This document shows positions 1 to 7,335 of a DNA stretch of 64,000 nucleotides, piece by piece (position 1 is the stretch's first letter; each line of letters opens with the position of its first letter). The DNA is from Leucobacter chromiireducens subsp. solipictus. GTDB lineage: Bacteria; Actinomycetota; Actinomycetes; Actinomycetales; Microbacteriaceae. Both the position numbers and the translations under genes were made by a program. The stretch covers positions 156,283 to 220,282 of the forward strand of contig NZ_QYAC01000004.1 in assembly GCF_016758195.1 (NCBI RefSeq), in the 5' to 3' direction. The notes beneath the pieces were generated by a model. That model was not told where the DNA came from, searched no databases, and worked only from the letters and a program-made list of their open reading frames with translations.

Positions 1-271
1 CCGCCCCGAGAGTGCCACGCTGGTTCGATCCCAGTATCGCGCACAGACAGGGACTCGGCTTCGCCGGGTCCCTTTTTCGTTGCACCACGACCAGTGACCT
101 CGCGGCACTCGCGAACGCTGCGCGTCCGCCCCGAGAGTGCCACGCTGGTTCGATCCCAGTATCGCGCACAGACAGGGACTCGGCTTCGCCGGGTCCCTTT
201 TTCGTTGCACCACGAACCAGTGACCTCGCGGCACTCGCGAACGCTGCGCGTCCGCCCCGAGAGTGCCACGC
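1..271. repeat. Tandem ~125-bp repeats carrying a tRNA 3' end plus terminator
   Basis: Two near-identical units start at 1 and 126 (period 125, then 126 through one inserted A), and a third copy at 252-271 breaks off after its first 20 bases. Each full unit holds a tRNA 3' end: T arm GCTGG-TTCGATC-CCAGT, acceptor strand ATCGCGC and discriminator A, without an encoded CCA. A rho-independent terminator follows (GGACTCGG, CTTCG loop, CCGGGTCC, then CCCTTTTT). The rest carries an inverted repeat GGCACTC...GAGTGCC. The acceptor would pair with GCGCGAT, typical of actinobacterial tRNA-Val (family knowledge). No matching 5' half precedes copy 2, so at least that copy is a fragment. No protein-coding gene is supported here. 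Confidence 0.8.
52..76 (+). terminator. Terminator after the tRNA 3' fragment (copy 1)
   Basis: The stem GGACTCGG/CCGGGTCC around a CTTCG loop is followed by a run of five T. It sits just after the tRNA 3' end and is repeated at about 177-201 in the second unit. Confidence 0.7.
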
Positions 272-910
272 CTACCCTGCCCGCCGCTCCGGGAGCGCCG
301 CGAGCCAGCGCCGCGTTTCTCGCGGCGTGCGCAACCGCACCACGCTGAGGTCCGGGTTCCTGGCGAGCACCACCGCCATCCGCGAACGCCAGGTGTGCAG
401 GGTCTTCGTTTGCCAGGCCATGATGTTCTGTTCGGGGTCCCGCGACAGCATGCGCCACACCGGCCCCTCGCGATTGCCGTTCCAGAGCCGCGTCCGCAGG
501 AGCCCGCGCCCGAAGGTGCGGCGAAAGAGTCGCCAGCGCACCACCGGGCGAGAGTAATCGAGCCACACCGCGAGTTGCGCACGCGGCTCCAGGATCTCAC
601 CGGCCCCCTTGCTGGTGTACTGCCACTCCGTCACCCAGCGGGCCTCGCGCGCAAACCGGCTCACGTCCGCAAGAAACTCGGGGCGCGGCTCCCAGCCCGG
701 CCCGTGATACAGGCCGTCGATTTCTGTGTGCGGCAGCCCCCAGCGAACGCCGATCGCGCGGGCGAGCGTGGTCTTGCCGGATCCACTCACGCCGCACACC
801 AGCACCCGGTCGACGGGGCTCGTGATCGGATCGTCCACGCCGAGTAGCTGCCGCGAACGGGCCTTCCGAGCGACTTCCCCACCGCCATTGCTCAGGCCCC
901 GTGTCGTCAT
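272..910 (-). CDS. AAA-type P-loop ATPase, small nucleotide/nucleoside-kinase-like
   Basis: About 212 aa. A clear Walker A motif, GVSGSGKTT, lies about 50 residues from the chosen start, followed by a nucleoside-kinase-like stretch (LPHTEIDGLY). The protein ends Arg-rich. It resembles the small adenylate-kinase/FlaR-topology P-loop proteins common in actinobacteria, whose substrates are mostly unknown. I chose the ATG at 910 because TAAGCT lies 7 nt upstream, a leaderless arrangement; an in-frame GTG at 943 is possible. The gene runs toward the tRNA repeat array. Kinase substrate and pathway cannot be read from the sequence. Confidence 0.75.
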   Translation of the reverse strand: MTTRGLSNGGGEVARKARSRQLLGVDDPITSPVDRVLVCGVSGSGKTTLARAIGVRWGLPHTEIDGLYHGPGWEPRPEFLADVSRFAREARWVTEWQYTSKGAGEILEPRAQLAVWLDYSRPVVRWRLFRRTFGRGLLRTRLWNGNREGPVWRMLSRDPEQNIMAWQTKTLHTWRSRMAVVLARNPDLSVVRLRTPRETRRWLAALPERRAG

Positions 911-969
911 GGCCGACAGCTTATCCCGCGCGCAGGCCCCCACGGAGCGTCAGATGCCCGGCGAGGCCC

Positions 970-1605
970 CTACCCCTCAGGTCCGGGATCAGCCGCAGGC
1001 ACCCGCCCCGCCGCGAGGAGCGCGCGAAGTCCCGCGTGCATCAAGTGTTCGGGATCCAGATTCTGCACCGCGTGAAGTGCGGCGTACCGAGGTGCCTGCT
1101 CGCGTGGGATCGGAGTAGCGACCTCAGCGGACGCCATTGACGCGGTCGTGGCGCTCCCAATCACGAAGTTCGAGACGGTGTACGCGGTCGCGAGCGGATC
1201 GTGGACTCCGCGGGCCTCGAGAAGTCTCACCATCCGCTCCGAGAGCGCCAGATAGTGCGGGCCACGCGGGGCCCGGGCCGCAAGGACCTGCACCGCCCAC
1301 GGGTGCGCCACGAGGTGCCGGTAGTACTCCCCCATGAGCTGCATGAAGTCTTCGCCCGGGCGCGCCTGCAGATCATCGACATCGGCACCCAACGCCGCAT
1401 CCAATGCCAGATCGAACAGGTCGTCGATCCCCCGCACCCGGGAGTACAGGCTTGCCGGGGTCACCCCGAGCTCCGCGGCCACCGCGCGGACGGTCAGCGC
1501 CCGGAGACCACCCGCGTCGAGCAGCCTGACCGCGGCATCGGCAAGTGCGGCAGCGTCCACGGCGCGTCGACGCTGCACCGGTTTGGCGTGTTCCCAGTAG
1601 CTCAC
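970..1605 (-). CDS. TetR family transcriptional regulator
   Basis: 211 aa, GTG start. The N-terminal helix-turn-helix (about residues 18-65) has the TetR pattern ALADAAVRLLDAGG...TVRAVAAELGVTPASLYSRVRG. The C-terminal ligand domain resembles the TetR_C_33/WHG type. It is divergent from the double GNAT gene, with only 36 bp between start codons. A 24-bp imperfect palindrome there covers TAGTCT, its likely -10 box, 6 nt from the GTG. Autorepression and control of the acetyltransferase are therefore likely (inference). The ligand is unknown. Confidence 0.9.
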   Translation of the reverse strand: MSYWEHAKPVQRRRAVDAAALADAAVRLLDAGGLRALTVRAVAAELGVTPASLYSRVRGIDDLFDLALDAALGADVDDLQARPGEDFMQLMGEYYRHLVAHPWAVQVLAARAPRGPHYLALSERMVRLLEARGVHDPLATAYTVSNFVIGSATTASMASAEVATPIPREQAPRYAALHAVQNLDPEHLMHAGLRALLAAGRVPAADPGPEG

Positions 1606-1614
1606 AGATTCAGA

Positions 1615-1638
1615 CTAACCGAACCATGTTAAGTTTAG
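1615..1638. promoter_or_regulatory. Candidate TetR operator and overlapping divergent leaderless promoters
   Basis: A 24-bp imperfect palindrome with 8 of 12 matching half-site positions (half-sites CTAACCGAACCA and, on the other strand, CTAAACTTAACA). The -10-like TAGTCT for the TetR gene (1612-1617, minus) and TAAGTT for the GNAT gene (1630-1635, plus) each lie 6 nt before their start codons and overlap the palindrome. A bound repressor would block both. Confidence 0.6.
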
Positions 1639-1641
1639 GAA

Positions 1642-2733
1642 ATGCTCGATCCCACCGTCCTGCCCCTCACGAACTCACGCGCAACGCTTCGCCGTATGTC
1701 TCCCGCCGATGCATCGGCGTACGCGGCCGGCACCGAAGACCCGGTCACGCGGGCCTGGGCCCACCTTCCCGAGCCGGAATACACTCCGGAGTCGGTGACT
1801 GCGCTCATTCACGGGCCGATCGCCGACGGCCTCGCGGCGGGCACGCTCGCGGTGCTCACCATTGCGGACCCGAAGACCGATGCGTTTGCCGGCAGCCTCG
1901 TCGTCTTCGACGTCGCGGAGACCGCGACAGGCAACACCGCAGAACTCGGGTTCTGGCTCGATCCAGACCACCGCGGACGCGGGCGCGTGGGTGCGGCGAT
2001 CGAGCTCGCCGCGGAGTTCGCGCGGCGCAGCGGGATTCGTTCGCTCACCGCGCGCACGCTCACCGACAATGTGGCGTCGATCCGGAGCCTGGAGCGAGCC
2101 GGCTTCGCGTCCCTCGGTGACCGCGAGGACACCGCCCCCTCAGGCGCCTCCGTGCGCACCCGTCACTTTGTGCGGGAGCTACCGGAGGCCGCAGAATTCC
2201 AGCTCACCTCCGAGCGGCTGACCCTCCGCCCGGTGGAGCGTGCTGACACGGAATCGCTCCTCAGCTTCTACTCCCAGCCCGGCGTGGCCCGGTATCTCCT
2301 TGAGGAGCCGTGGTCCCACGAGGATGCCCACCGCGCGCTCACGCGGCGACTCCCCCAGGTCTCGCTGTCGGGGATCGATCACTCCAGGACCCTTGTGGTC
2401 GAACACGACGGTCGGGTGATCGGCGATGTGCAGCTCTGGCTCACGGATCCCGAGCGCGGCCAGGCGGAACTCGGGTGGGTGCTCGACCCCGCAGCGGGCG
2501 GTGCCGGCTTCGCGACCGAGGCGGTCTCGGCCGTCATCGCTTGGGCCTTTCGGGAGGCCGGGCTGCACCGCGTGGTCGCACAGCTCGATGCGCGGAACAC
2601 CGCCTCGGCTCGCCTCGCCGAGCGCGTGGGGATGCGGCGTGAGGCGCACTTCATGCAGAACTGGTGGAGCAAGGGCGAGTGGACGGACACCCTCGTCTAC
2701 GCGGCGCTCCGAGACGATGTGGTGCGGGAGTGA
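1642..2733 (+). CDS. Tandem double-GNAT N-acetyltransferase (RimJ/RimL-like)
   Basis: 363 aa with two GNAT domains: about 1-175 (ending in the pattern NTAELGFWLDPDHRGRGRVG...SIRSLERAGF) and about 185-363 (GQAELGWVLDPAAGGAGFATEAV...ASARLAERVGM). Both keep the acetyl-CoA-binding loop region, although the second has GGAGFA in place of the usual Q/RxxGxG/A. Single-domain relatives acetylate protein N-termini or small amines; no substrate can be assigned here. There is no usable Shine-Dalgarno before the ATG, consistent with leaderless expression from the TetR-controlled promoter. Confidence 0.85.
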   Translation: MLDPTVLPLTNSRATLRRMSPADASAYAAGTEDPVTRAWAHLPEPEYTPESVTALIHGPIADGLAAGTLAVLTIADPKTDAFAGSLVVFDVAETATGNTAELGFWLDPDHRGRGRVGAAIELAAEFARRSGIRSLTARTLTDNVASIRSLERAGFASLGDREDTAPSGASVRTRHFVRELPEAAEFQLTSERLTLRPVERADTESLLSFYSQPGVARYLLEEPWSHEDAHRALTRRLPQVSLSGIDHSRTLVVEHDGRVIGDVQLWLTDPERGQAELGWVLDPAAGGAGFATEAVSAVIAWAFREAGLHRVVAQLDARNTASARLAERVGMRREAHFMQNWWSKGEWTDTLVYAALRDDVVRE

Positions 2734-2752
2734 GCGATCCCGCACACGCGAA

Positions 2753-2784
2753 CGGGCCGCGCCTCAGAAGTGAGGCGCGGCCCG
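2753..2784. terminator. Bidirectional terminator between convergent genes
   Basis: Perfect 14-bp stem CGGGCCGCGCCTCA/TGAGGCGCGGCCCG with loop GAAG and TTT after it on the plus strand. It separates the GNAT gene from the convergent small gene. Confidence 0.85.
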
Positions 2785-2797
2785 TTTCGGCGTGAAC

Positions 2798-3034
2798 CTA
2801 CTGGTTGCCGATCTTGCCGTCGAGGTTGTCGCGCACCTCGGCGATCTTGTCGGCGTGGTTGCCGCCGGTCACCTTGTTGGCGAGGTCTGCAGCACCGTCG
2901 AGGATCTTGTCGCTGATCGACTCGGCCTGATCGCTCTTCAGCGCCTCGCTGACCTTATCCGCGTTCTCCTTCGCGAACTCCCCCACCTTGCCCGCAACTT
3001 CGCCGGCCTTCTTGCTCAGATCTTCGATGCTCAT
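2798..3034 (-). CDS. Rv0909/MT0933-like antitoxin family small protein
   Basis: 78 aa, rich in Lys, Glu, Asp and Ala, predicted to be largely amphipathic helices (KKAGEVAGKVGEFAKENADKV, then ADLANKVTGGNHADKIAEV). The pattern fits the MT0933-like antitoxin family (Pfam MT0933_antitox), whose members are named after a mycobacterial protein but mostly lack a demonstrated toxin. No toxin gene is adjacent: upstream is a VOC-family gene on the other strand. AAGGA lies upstream of the ATG. A general stress or LEA-like role is an alternative reading. Confidence 0.65.
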   Translation of the reverse strand: MSIEDLSKKAGEVAGKVGEFAKENADKVSEALKSDQAESISDKILDGAADLANKVTGGNHADKIAEVRDNLDGKIGNQ

Positions 3035-3226
3035 CTGCCCATCCTTCGTGTGAGACGCGCTGCCGAACGATTCGGCCGCTTGTGGCCATTATGACGCGTT
3101 CCCGGGGTTCTGAAAAGCAATTGAACAGGAAGTCGTGAGGAATTCTGGGGGCCTGCGCGCCTGAGGGGTGACGCGAGCATGATTTCCGGCCACACTAGAG
3201 ACACGACGCGCACGAGAGGATCGCAG

Positions 3227-3592
3227 ATGAGCGACGCACGATCAATCGGTTCCCTCACCGGGGTCATCTTCGACTGTCCCGAGCCGGCCGTGCTGGCGGA
3301 GTTCTATCGCGGCGTGCTCGGCGGGGTGATCGAGCCCGACGGCGACGACTGGGTCGACCTGATCCTCCCCGGCGGCGGTTTGCGCATCGGGTTTCAGCTC
3401 GTGCCGGGCTACGAATCCCCGGAATGGCCAGGCGATGCTGGGGCCCAGCAGGTGCACCTGGACATTGCGGTGCCGGATCTTGCCGCGGCGGAGGCACCGC
3501 TGCTCGACCTGGGAGCTCGGCTCGTTGATTCCCAGGAGGGATTCCGGGTGTATCTCGATCCCGTCGGGCACCCGTTCTGCACCGTGCACTAG
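3227..3592 (+). CDS. VOC (glyoxalase/bleomycin-resistance fold) family protein
   Basis: 121 aa. It has the single beta-alpha-beta-beta-beta arrangement of VOC proteins, starting with TGVIFDCPEPAVLAEFYRGVLG and ending with VYLDPVGHPFCTVH. The family covers metal-dependent dioxygenases, isomerases and antibiotic-binding proteins, and no substrate can be assigned. The start is the ATG at 3227, preceded by GAGAGGA at good spacing; an in-frame ATG at 3179 lacks a ribosome-binding site. Convergent with the PemK-like gene downstream. Confidence 0.85.
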   Translation: MSDARSIGSLTGVIFDCPEPAVLAEFYRGVLGGVIEPDGDDWVDLILPGGGLRIGFQLVPGYESPEWPGDAGAQQVHLDIAVPDLAAAEAPLLDLGARLVDSQEGFRVYLDPVGHPFCTVH

Positions 3593-3684
3593 CGTTCACC
3601 GCGCACGAGTACCCGTCACAGCCGAACTGAGCTGAGCTGAGCTGCACTGAGGCTGTGCGCCGGCACCCGGCCGGGTGTGGGTGG

Positions 3685-4308
3685 CTAGGCCAGGCCGCGG
3701 GCGCGCAGAAGCGCGGCGACCGCGGGTTCGAAGCGCTCCCGCGGGAGCACGGTGCCCTCGCGCCGCATACCGTCGTGCGTCACGCGCAGAAGCCGCTCCG
3801 GGGACAGGAAGCTCTCACGCCCCTTGCTGTCCCACGGGCCCGCGCCGATCGACACAAACCCACGGTGCTGCTTGGTGCTGAGATAGCAGCCCGCCGTCGT
3901 TTCGGCGTCGAGCCGGGCAATGATGAGCACGGGCCGGTCTTTGCCCCGGCCGTCGTTCTCCACGTAGGGCACCCAGGTCCAGACGATCTCCCCAGGATCC
4001 GGGTCGCCGTCGACCTGGGGCGCGTAGCTGACGCTCAGCCCGCGCGCCTCGGCCGGCGTCAGGTCGCGCGTGGCGCCGGCACCGTACTGGCCGGGACTCT
4101 CCGAGTAGTCTGCACCGCTCGACGTCCCGGACGCGGATGCCGGGCGCGACGGGCGCGGCTTCGGCTGGGCCTTCTCGGAGCGGATCGTCCCCTGCTTGGG
4201 CCGGGCCGCCCCCTGCTGAGGCGGGGTCGACCCCTTCCGGGCGGCGCGCAGAAACGCGTCGAGGAACGAGCGGAGAAACTCCGCCCATCGCCCGGAAGAC
4301 TCGCTCAT
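3685..4308 (-). CDS. PemK/MazF-fold protein with long N-terminal linker
   Basis: 207 aa. Residues 1-25 are a short helix (MSESSGRWAEFLRSFLDAFL), about 26-90 a low-complexity Pro/Ser/Gly/Lys linker, and about 95-205 a PemK-like beta-barrel (DPGEIVWTWVPYVENDG, then KDRPVLIIARLD). Classical MazF/PemK toxins are about 110 aa endoribonucleases, so this is nearly double in size. There is no antitoxin gene; instead it overlaps zapE by 4 nt (ATGA). That argues for a housekeeping role or an orphan rather than a toxin-antitoxin module. RNase activity is unproven. Confidence 0.8.
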   Translation of the reverse strand: MSESSGRWAEFLRSFLDAFLRAARKGSTPPQQGAARPKQGTIRSEKAQPKPRPSRPASASGTSSGADYSESPGQYGAGATRDLTPAEARGLSVSYAPQVDGDPDPGEIVWTWVPYVENDGRGKDRPVLIIARLDAETTAGCYLSTKQHRGFVSIGAGPWDSKGRESFLSPERLLRVTHDGMRREGTVLPRERFEPAVAALLRARGLA

Positions 4309-5366
4309 GCCGCAGTCTCGCTCGCCGTGAGCGCGTTGAGCCGGGAGATGCAGCGCAGGTACTTCTTGCGGTATCCGCCGTCGATCATGCCGCCACCGAA
4401 GATCGACGTGAGCGAGAGCCCCGTCGCGCGGATCGGAATCTGCGCGTCGTAGACCCGGTCAATAAACGCGACGAAACGCAGCGCCGCCGACTGATCGGTG
4501 AGCTCGTGGACGTCGCGGATGCCGATGCAGTCGACGCCGGTGAGGAGACCGGAATAGGCGGAGGGGTGCACGGTCGCGAGGTGTGCGGTGAGCTCGGCGA
4601 AATCATCGTCGGTCATCCGCTCGCCAGCGGCTGCCACGTCCGCGAGCGCGAAGCGATAGGCGTCCGGCTCGAGGACGCGAGCGTCCCCCTCGATATCGCG
4701 CTGCCGGTAGTCGACGCCGTCGATCCGGATCGTGCGGAAACGATCCGACATCGCCTGGATCTCACGCATAAAGTCCGAGGCCGCGAAGCGCCCCTCGCCC
4801 AGGGCGTTCGGGGGCGTATTCGAGGTGGCGACGATCTTGGAGCCTGTGGAGGTGAGATCCCCGATCAGGCGGGTCATCAGCATCGTGTCGCCCGGATCGT
4901 CAAGCTCGAACTCGTCGATACAGATCAGCCGAGCACCCTGCAACACCCCGACGGCACCCGCGTATCCGAGCGCCCCCACCAGGGCGGTGTATTCGATGAA
5001 GGTGCCAAAGTATTTCCGGCCCGCCGTCGCATGCCAGGTCGCGGCAAGGAGGTGCGTCTTGCCCACGCCGAAACCGCCGTCGAGGTAGACGCCGGGCTTC
5101 GGGGTCTCCACCGGGGCCGCGGGCTTTTTCCGACCGAATCCGAAGAGCCCGCCGCCGCGAGCCACGGGCGCTCCCGTGCCGGCGAAGGCCTGCAGGAGGT
5201 CCCGCGCCTCCGCCTGTGACGGATGGTTCGGGTCGGGCCGGTACGACTCGAATGAGGCGTGATCGAACTGCCGCGGCGGCACCAGTGTCGCCACGATTTC
5301 TGTTCCCGAGATGGTGGGCCGTCGGTCGACGAGGCGCGCGGCGCTGTGCTGCTGTTCAGTGGACAT
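4305..5366 (-). CDS. zapE: Cell division protein ZapE (AFG1-like ATPase)
   Basis: 353 aa. An AAA ATPase of the AFG1/ZapE family, with Walker A GGFGVGKTHLL (about residues 97-107) and Walker B LICIDEFELDDPGD (about 145-158). In proteobacteria ZapE binds FtsZ and modulates Z-ring stability; the actinobacterial role is inferred by homology. The stop codon overlaps the start of the PemK-like gene (ATGA), so the two are translationally coupled. A TAGACT box 8 nt before the ATG, at the very end of the upstream hydrolase gene, suggests its own promoter besides read-through. Confidence 0.9.
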   Translation of the reverse strand: MSTEQQHSAARLVDRRPTISGTEIVATLVPPRQFDHASFESYRPDPNHPSQAEARDLLQAFAGTGAPVARGGGLFGFGRKKPAAPVETPKPGVYLDGGFGVGKTHLLAATWHATAGRKYFGTFIEYTALVGALGYAGAVGVLQGARLICIDEFELDDPGDTMLMTRLIGDLTSTGSKIVATSNTPPNALGEGRFAASDFMREIQAMSDRFRTIRIDGVDYRQRDIEGDARVLEPDAYRFALADVAAAGERMTDDDFAELTAHLATVHPSAYSGLLTGVDCIGIRDVHELTDQSAALRFVAFIDRVYDAQIPIRATGLSLTSIFGGGMIDGGYRKKYLRCISRLNALTASETAA

Positions 5367-5372
5367 CGCGGA

Positions 5373-6581
5373 TCAGTCTAGCCGCACCGGGGGCGTCGGC
5401 AGTTCTCCCCGCCAGCCCGGACGCGGCAACGCGCGCGCGAATTGCTCGGTCACGCGTTCCCAGGCCACCGAATCGGTGTTCCACAACCGCACGTGCTCCG
5501 CGTCGTGCTGGAGGCGTAACTGCACCAGGTCGGGCCGCGCCGCCGCGAGCGCCTCGGCACCCGCACTGGGAACAAAGGTGTCGCCGCGACTCGCATGGAT
5601 CAGGGTGGGCACCGGCAACGCCGCCGCAACGCGTTCCGGGCTGAGGCTCGGGAAGTCGATCCCGCCGGGTTCTCCCGCCTTCACCAGGCCGCGCTGCAGC
5701 AGCTCGATCCCGACGTCCGCAAAGGGTCGCGGCACCGGAACACCGGCAGCCTGGTGGCGCAACAGCGCGGGCCAGTCAACGGCGGGCGAGTCCAGAATGA
5801 TGCCGTCCACCAGCGCGGCATACGGCCCAGTGGTGGCAGAGCGGAGCACGGCCGTGCCGCCCATGGACCACCCGACGAGGGTGACGCGATCGGCACCGCG
5901 TCGCCGTACCTCAGCCAGCGCCGCGTCAACGTCTCGGCTTTCGGCGACACCGATCCCGTACCGGCCGAATTCACCCGCTGGCGCGCCGGGATCGTTGCGG
6001 TAGGAGATCACGAGGCTGGTGACCCCCGCGCGCGCCAGTGGCAGGACCCCGCGCAGCGTCTCCTCGGGGAGCGCCCCGCGGCCGTGCACGTGCACCGCCC
6101 AGCGCCCGCGCTTGACCCGCTTGGGCCTGAGCACCCAGGCCTCGGCGTCGCCCAGCTCGGTGGGGTAGGTGATCCGCGAGCTGGCAAGCCCCAACGACTC
6201 GGGATCGGGGTACCACCACCCGGTCAGCCGGCCGCGGGTGCCGGGCGCAAGCCGTCCCCGGTCCACCTGCATGACCTCCCGCGCCACCGCTGCCGCGGTC
6301 CGCTGCACGACTGGACCGAGCCGCGCGTGACCCCGCCCCTCGTCGAACAGCAGGGAGTACTGGCCCGGCAGCGTCGCGTGATGCCCCGTGAGCCAGGCGA
6401 TCACCCGGTCTTCGTCGCGGGTCAACTGCGTGATCGTGACCGGCTCCGCGGTGCTGCCCTCCGGGGTGACCACTCGGCGCGCGAGCGCCGTGCCTCCCGC
6501 GAGGAGACCGGCCGCGCCCACGGCCGCCGCTCCCACGCCGATTCCCACCGCGCGGCCGACCGCCCGTTCCCAGTTCCGCAT
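5373..6581 (-). CDS. Alpha/beta hydrolase, membrane-anchored
   Basis: About 402 aa. The N-terminus has a hydrophobic segment at about residues 9-30 (VGIGVGAAAVGAAGLLAGGT), a signal anchor. The hydrolase core has the nucleophile elbow GWSMGG, a downstream DSP acid loop (IILDSPAVDW) and a C-terminal His in HDAEHVRLWN, completing a Ser-Asp-His triad. The start at 6581 is fixed by GGAGGG just upstream; the frame stays open for about 500 bases further but without coding character. It lies 6 nt upstream of zapE, so probably co-transcribed. The substrate is unknown; an acyl-peptide or ester hydrolase is likely. Confidence 0.85.
   Translation of the reverse strand: MRNWERAVGRAVGIGVGAAAVGAAGLLAGGTALARRVVTPEGSTAEPVTITQLTRDEDRVIAWLTGHHATLPGQYSLLFDEGRGHARLGPVVQRTAAAVAREVMQVDRGRLAPGTRGRLTGWWYPDPESLGLASSRITYPTELGDAEAWVLRPKRVKRGRWAVHVHGRGALPEETLRGVLPLARAGVTSLVISYRNDPGAPAGEFGRYGIGVAESRDVDAALAEVRRRGADRVTLVGWSMGGTAVLRSATTGPYAALVDGIILDSPAVDWPALLRHQAAGVPVPRPFADVGIELLQRGLVKAGEPGGIDFPSLSPERVAAALPVPTLIHASRGDTFVPSAGAEALAAARPDLVQLRLQHDAEHVRLWNTDSVAWERVTEQFARALPRPGWRGELPTPPVRLD
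5375..5380 (-). promoter_or_regulatory. Candidate zapE -10 box
   Basis: TAGACT on the minus strand, 8 nt before the zapE ATG and overlapping the last codon of the hydrolase gene. It would give an almost leaderless transcript. Confidence 0.45.
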
Positions 6582-6705
6582 ACCCTCCACTTTCGCTGAC
6601 CCCGGCCCCGCCGCGCACCCCGACACTCCGCCGCGACGACGATCCGACACTCCGCGGCGTGGCTGCACGGGAAGATTCGCGGGGAACTCTAGTCTCACCA
6701 GTGTG

Positions 6706-7335
6706 ATGGCAATGATCGGCGAACCCGCGCTCGAGTTCAGCGTCGCCGCCGAGCAACTCCGGACCGCACGGCTGCGCAGCGAGCTCGTGTCGCAGGAGAT
6801 CGCGCCCCCCGAGCGGGTCGCGCCGAATTCGATGGCGCTCGCCGCCGGAGTGGCTCGCGGGCCCCGTCGCGGGCACGCCGCAGACATCGCCCTCGACTCC
6901 CCGTACGGGGCGGGGCGGCTCATCCTGATGCATGATCCGGCGTCCACCGAAGAGTGGGGCGGCCCGTTCCGGATCGTGTGCTTCGCGCACGCGCCGCTCG
7001 AACTCGAGATCGGGGTCGATCCGTTCATCTCCGATGTCGCGTGGTCGTGGCTCGTCGATGCGCTCGACACGCGCGATGCGCGGCATACGGCGCTCGCCGG
7101 CACCGCCACCAAGACGATCTCGAGTGGATTCGGTACGCTGGAGTCGAGGGGCGATGCCGCTCAGATCGAGCTGCGCGCCTCCTGGTCGCCGCTCGGCACC
7201 GACTTCTCCGCTCACGCGGAAGCCTGGTCAGAGCTCATTTGCTTACTCGCCGGTCTCCCCCACGCAGAGGGAGTCGAATCGATCTCGGCGCGACGGACGC
7301 GCCGGTCACCTGAGGAGCGCAATACCCGTGGTTGA
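6706..7335 (+). CDS. DUF3000 domain-containing protein
   Basis: About 209 aa, matching the actinobacterial DUF3000 family (blocks LDSPYGAGRLILMHDP, PFRIVCFAHAPLE and DPFISDVAWSWL). No enzymatic motif is apparent. Family members sit upstream of an HRDC-type ribonuclease D, as here, where the two genes overlap by 8 nt. A GTG at 6703 preceded by TAGTCT with 7 nt spacing is an alternative leaderless start; the ATG at 6706 follows directly. A role in RNA metabolism is only a guess from context. Confidence 0.85.
   Translation: MAMIGEPALEFSVAAEQLRTARLRSELVSQEIAPPERVAPNSMALAAGVARGPRRGHAADIALDSPYGAGRLILMHDPASTEEWGGPFRIVCFAHAPLELEIGVDPFISDVAWSWLVDALDTRDARHTALAGTATKTISSGFGTLESRGDAAQIELRASWSPLGTDFSAHAEAWSELICLLAGLPHAEGVESISARRTRRSPEERNTRG

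Noticed and set aside
2798-3034. Toxin-antitoxin module around the Rv0909-like protein
   Set aside because: No toxin gene adjoins it, and the PemK-like gene 0.65 kb away is coupled to zapE instead.
3624-3650. Short GAGCT microsatellite between the VOC and PemK-like genes
   Set aside because: Only about three to four units in non-coding DNA; no sign of function.
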